This document shows positions 5,008 through 5,063 of a stretch of 5,063 nt of DNA, in pieces (the first letter of the stretch is position 1; each line of letters begins with the position of its first letter). The notes below the pieces were generated by a model, which saw only the letters and a list, made by a program, of their open reading frames with translations, was not told the DNA's origin and ran no database searches. The DNA is from Candidatus Sumerlaeota bacterium (GTDB lineage: Bacteria; Sumerlaeota; Sumerlaeia; MWCT01; JAGHBZ01): the NCBI GenBank assembly GCA_021160705.1, contig JAGHBZ010000248.1:1-5063 (forward strand), in the 5' to 3' direction. The translations under genes were made by a program, and so were the position numbers.

Positions 5008-5063
5008 ATGGAAAAAAAGATAAAAGTTAAAATATGTGGTATTACGAATCTTGTGGATAGAGA
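5008..5063 (+). CDS. trpF: Phosphoribosylanthranilate isomerase, N-terminal fragment (3' end outside window)
   Basis: Only 18 codons lie in the window, but they read MEKKIKVKICGITNLVDR, and KVKICGITN is the hallmark first beta strand of TrpF. C10 corresponds to the catalytic cysteine (general base) of the family. The enzyme converts N-(5-phosphoribosyl)anthranilate to the ribulose form, the third step of tryptophan synthesis from chorismate, in the cytoplasm. The start is the ATG at 5008; a TTG two codons earlier is possible but less likely. There is no strong Shine-Dalgarno; GAAG touches the ATG. The gene runs opposite to the TlpA-like/ccdA unit and has its own promoter, so it is independently transcribed. 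Whether other trp genes follow cannot be seen. Confidence 0.85.
   Translation, partial: MEKKIKVKICGITNLVDR

Noticed and set aside
4821..5030. Hydrophobic plus-strand 69-codon frame rich in Leu and Phe, a possible small membrane protein
   Set aside because: It overlaps the trpF promoter and the trpF start in another frame, has no ribosome site, and its hydrophobicity follows from the T-rich DNA.

Overview
The window is a moderately AT-rich piece of bacterial chromosome from an organism I cannot name. Secretion signals, a CcdA/TlpA thiol-redox pair and a beta-helix surface protein fit an uncultured environmental bacterium such as a planctomycete-like or candidate-phylum lineage. That placement is inference; nothing here fixes the taxonomy. 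No rRNA, tRNA or CRISPR array was seen.

Layout. (1) 1-1001, minus strand: the N-terminal 333 residues of a secreted right-handed beta-helix repeat protein, cut by the left edge. (2) 1002-1307: its leader region, AT-rich, holding a possible 30-codon small ORF. (3) 1308-3088, minus strand: a two-gene unit in which a PgeF/YfiH (laccase-domain) protein is followed after 23 bases by a dimerising SAM-dependent O-methyltransferase. (4) 3089-3487: a non-coding gap carrying a compact 133-bp inverted-repeat element with an apparent 5-bp target duplication, which looks like a MITE. (5) 3488-4803, minus strand: ccdA and a TlpA/ResA-like thioredoxin, joined by an ATGA start/stop overlap. (6) 4804-5007: a divergent intergenic region with a near-consensus sigma70 promoter pointing right. 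(7) 5008-5063, plus strand: the first 18 codons of trpF, cut by the right edge.

How they work together. CcdA should carry reducing equivalents across the inner membrane to the TlpA-like protein, whose thioredoxin domain would reduce disulfides outside the cytoplasm, for example in cytochrome c maturation. PgeF is a cytoplasmic purine nucleoside/peptidoglycan-editing enzyme, and its link to the O-methyltransferase is by transcription only; the methyl acceptor is unknown. trpF starts a tryptophan-biosynthesis segment beyond the window.

Most of the window is ordinary housekeeping. The items most worth a second look are the MITE-like element, the small ORF ahead of the beta-helix gene, and the unusual CKLC redox motif of the TlpA-like protein.
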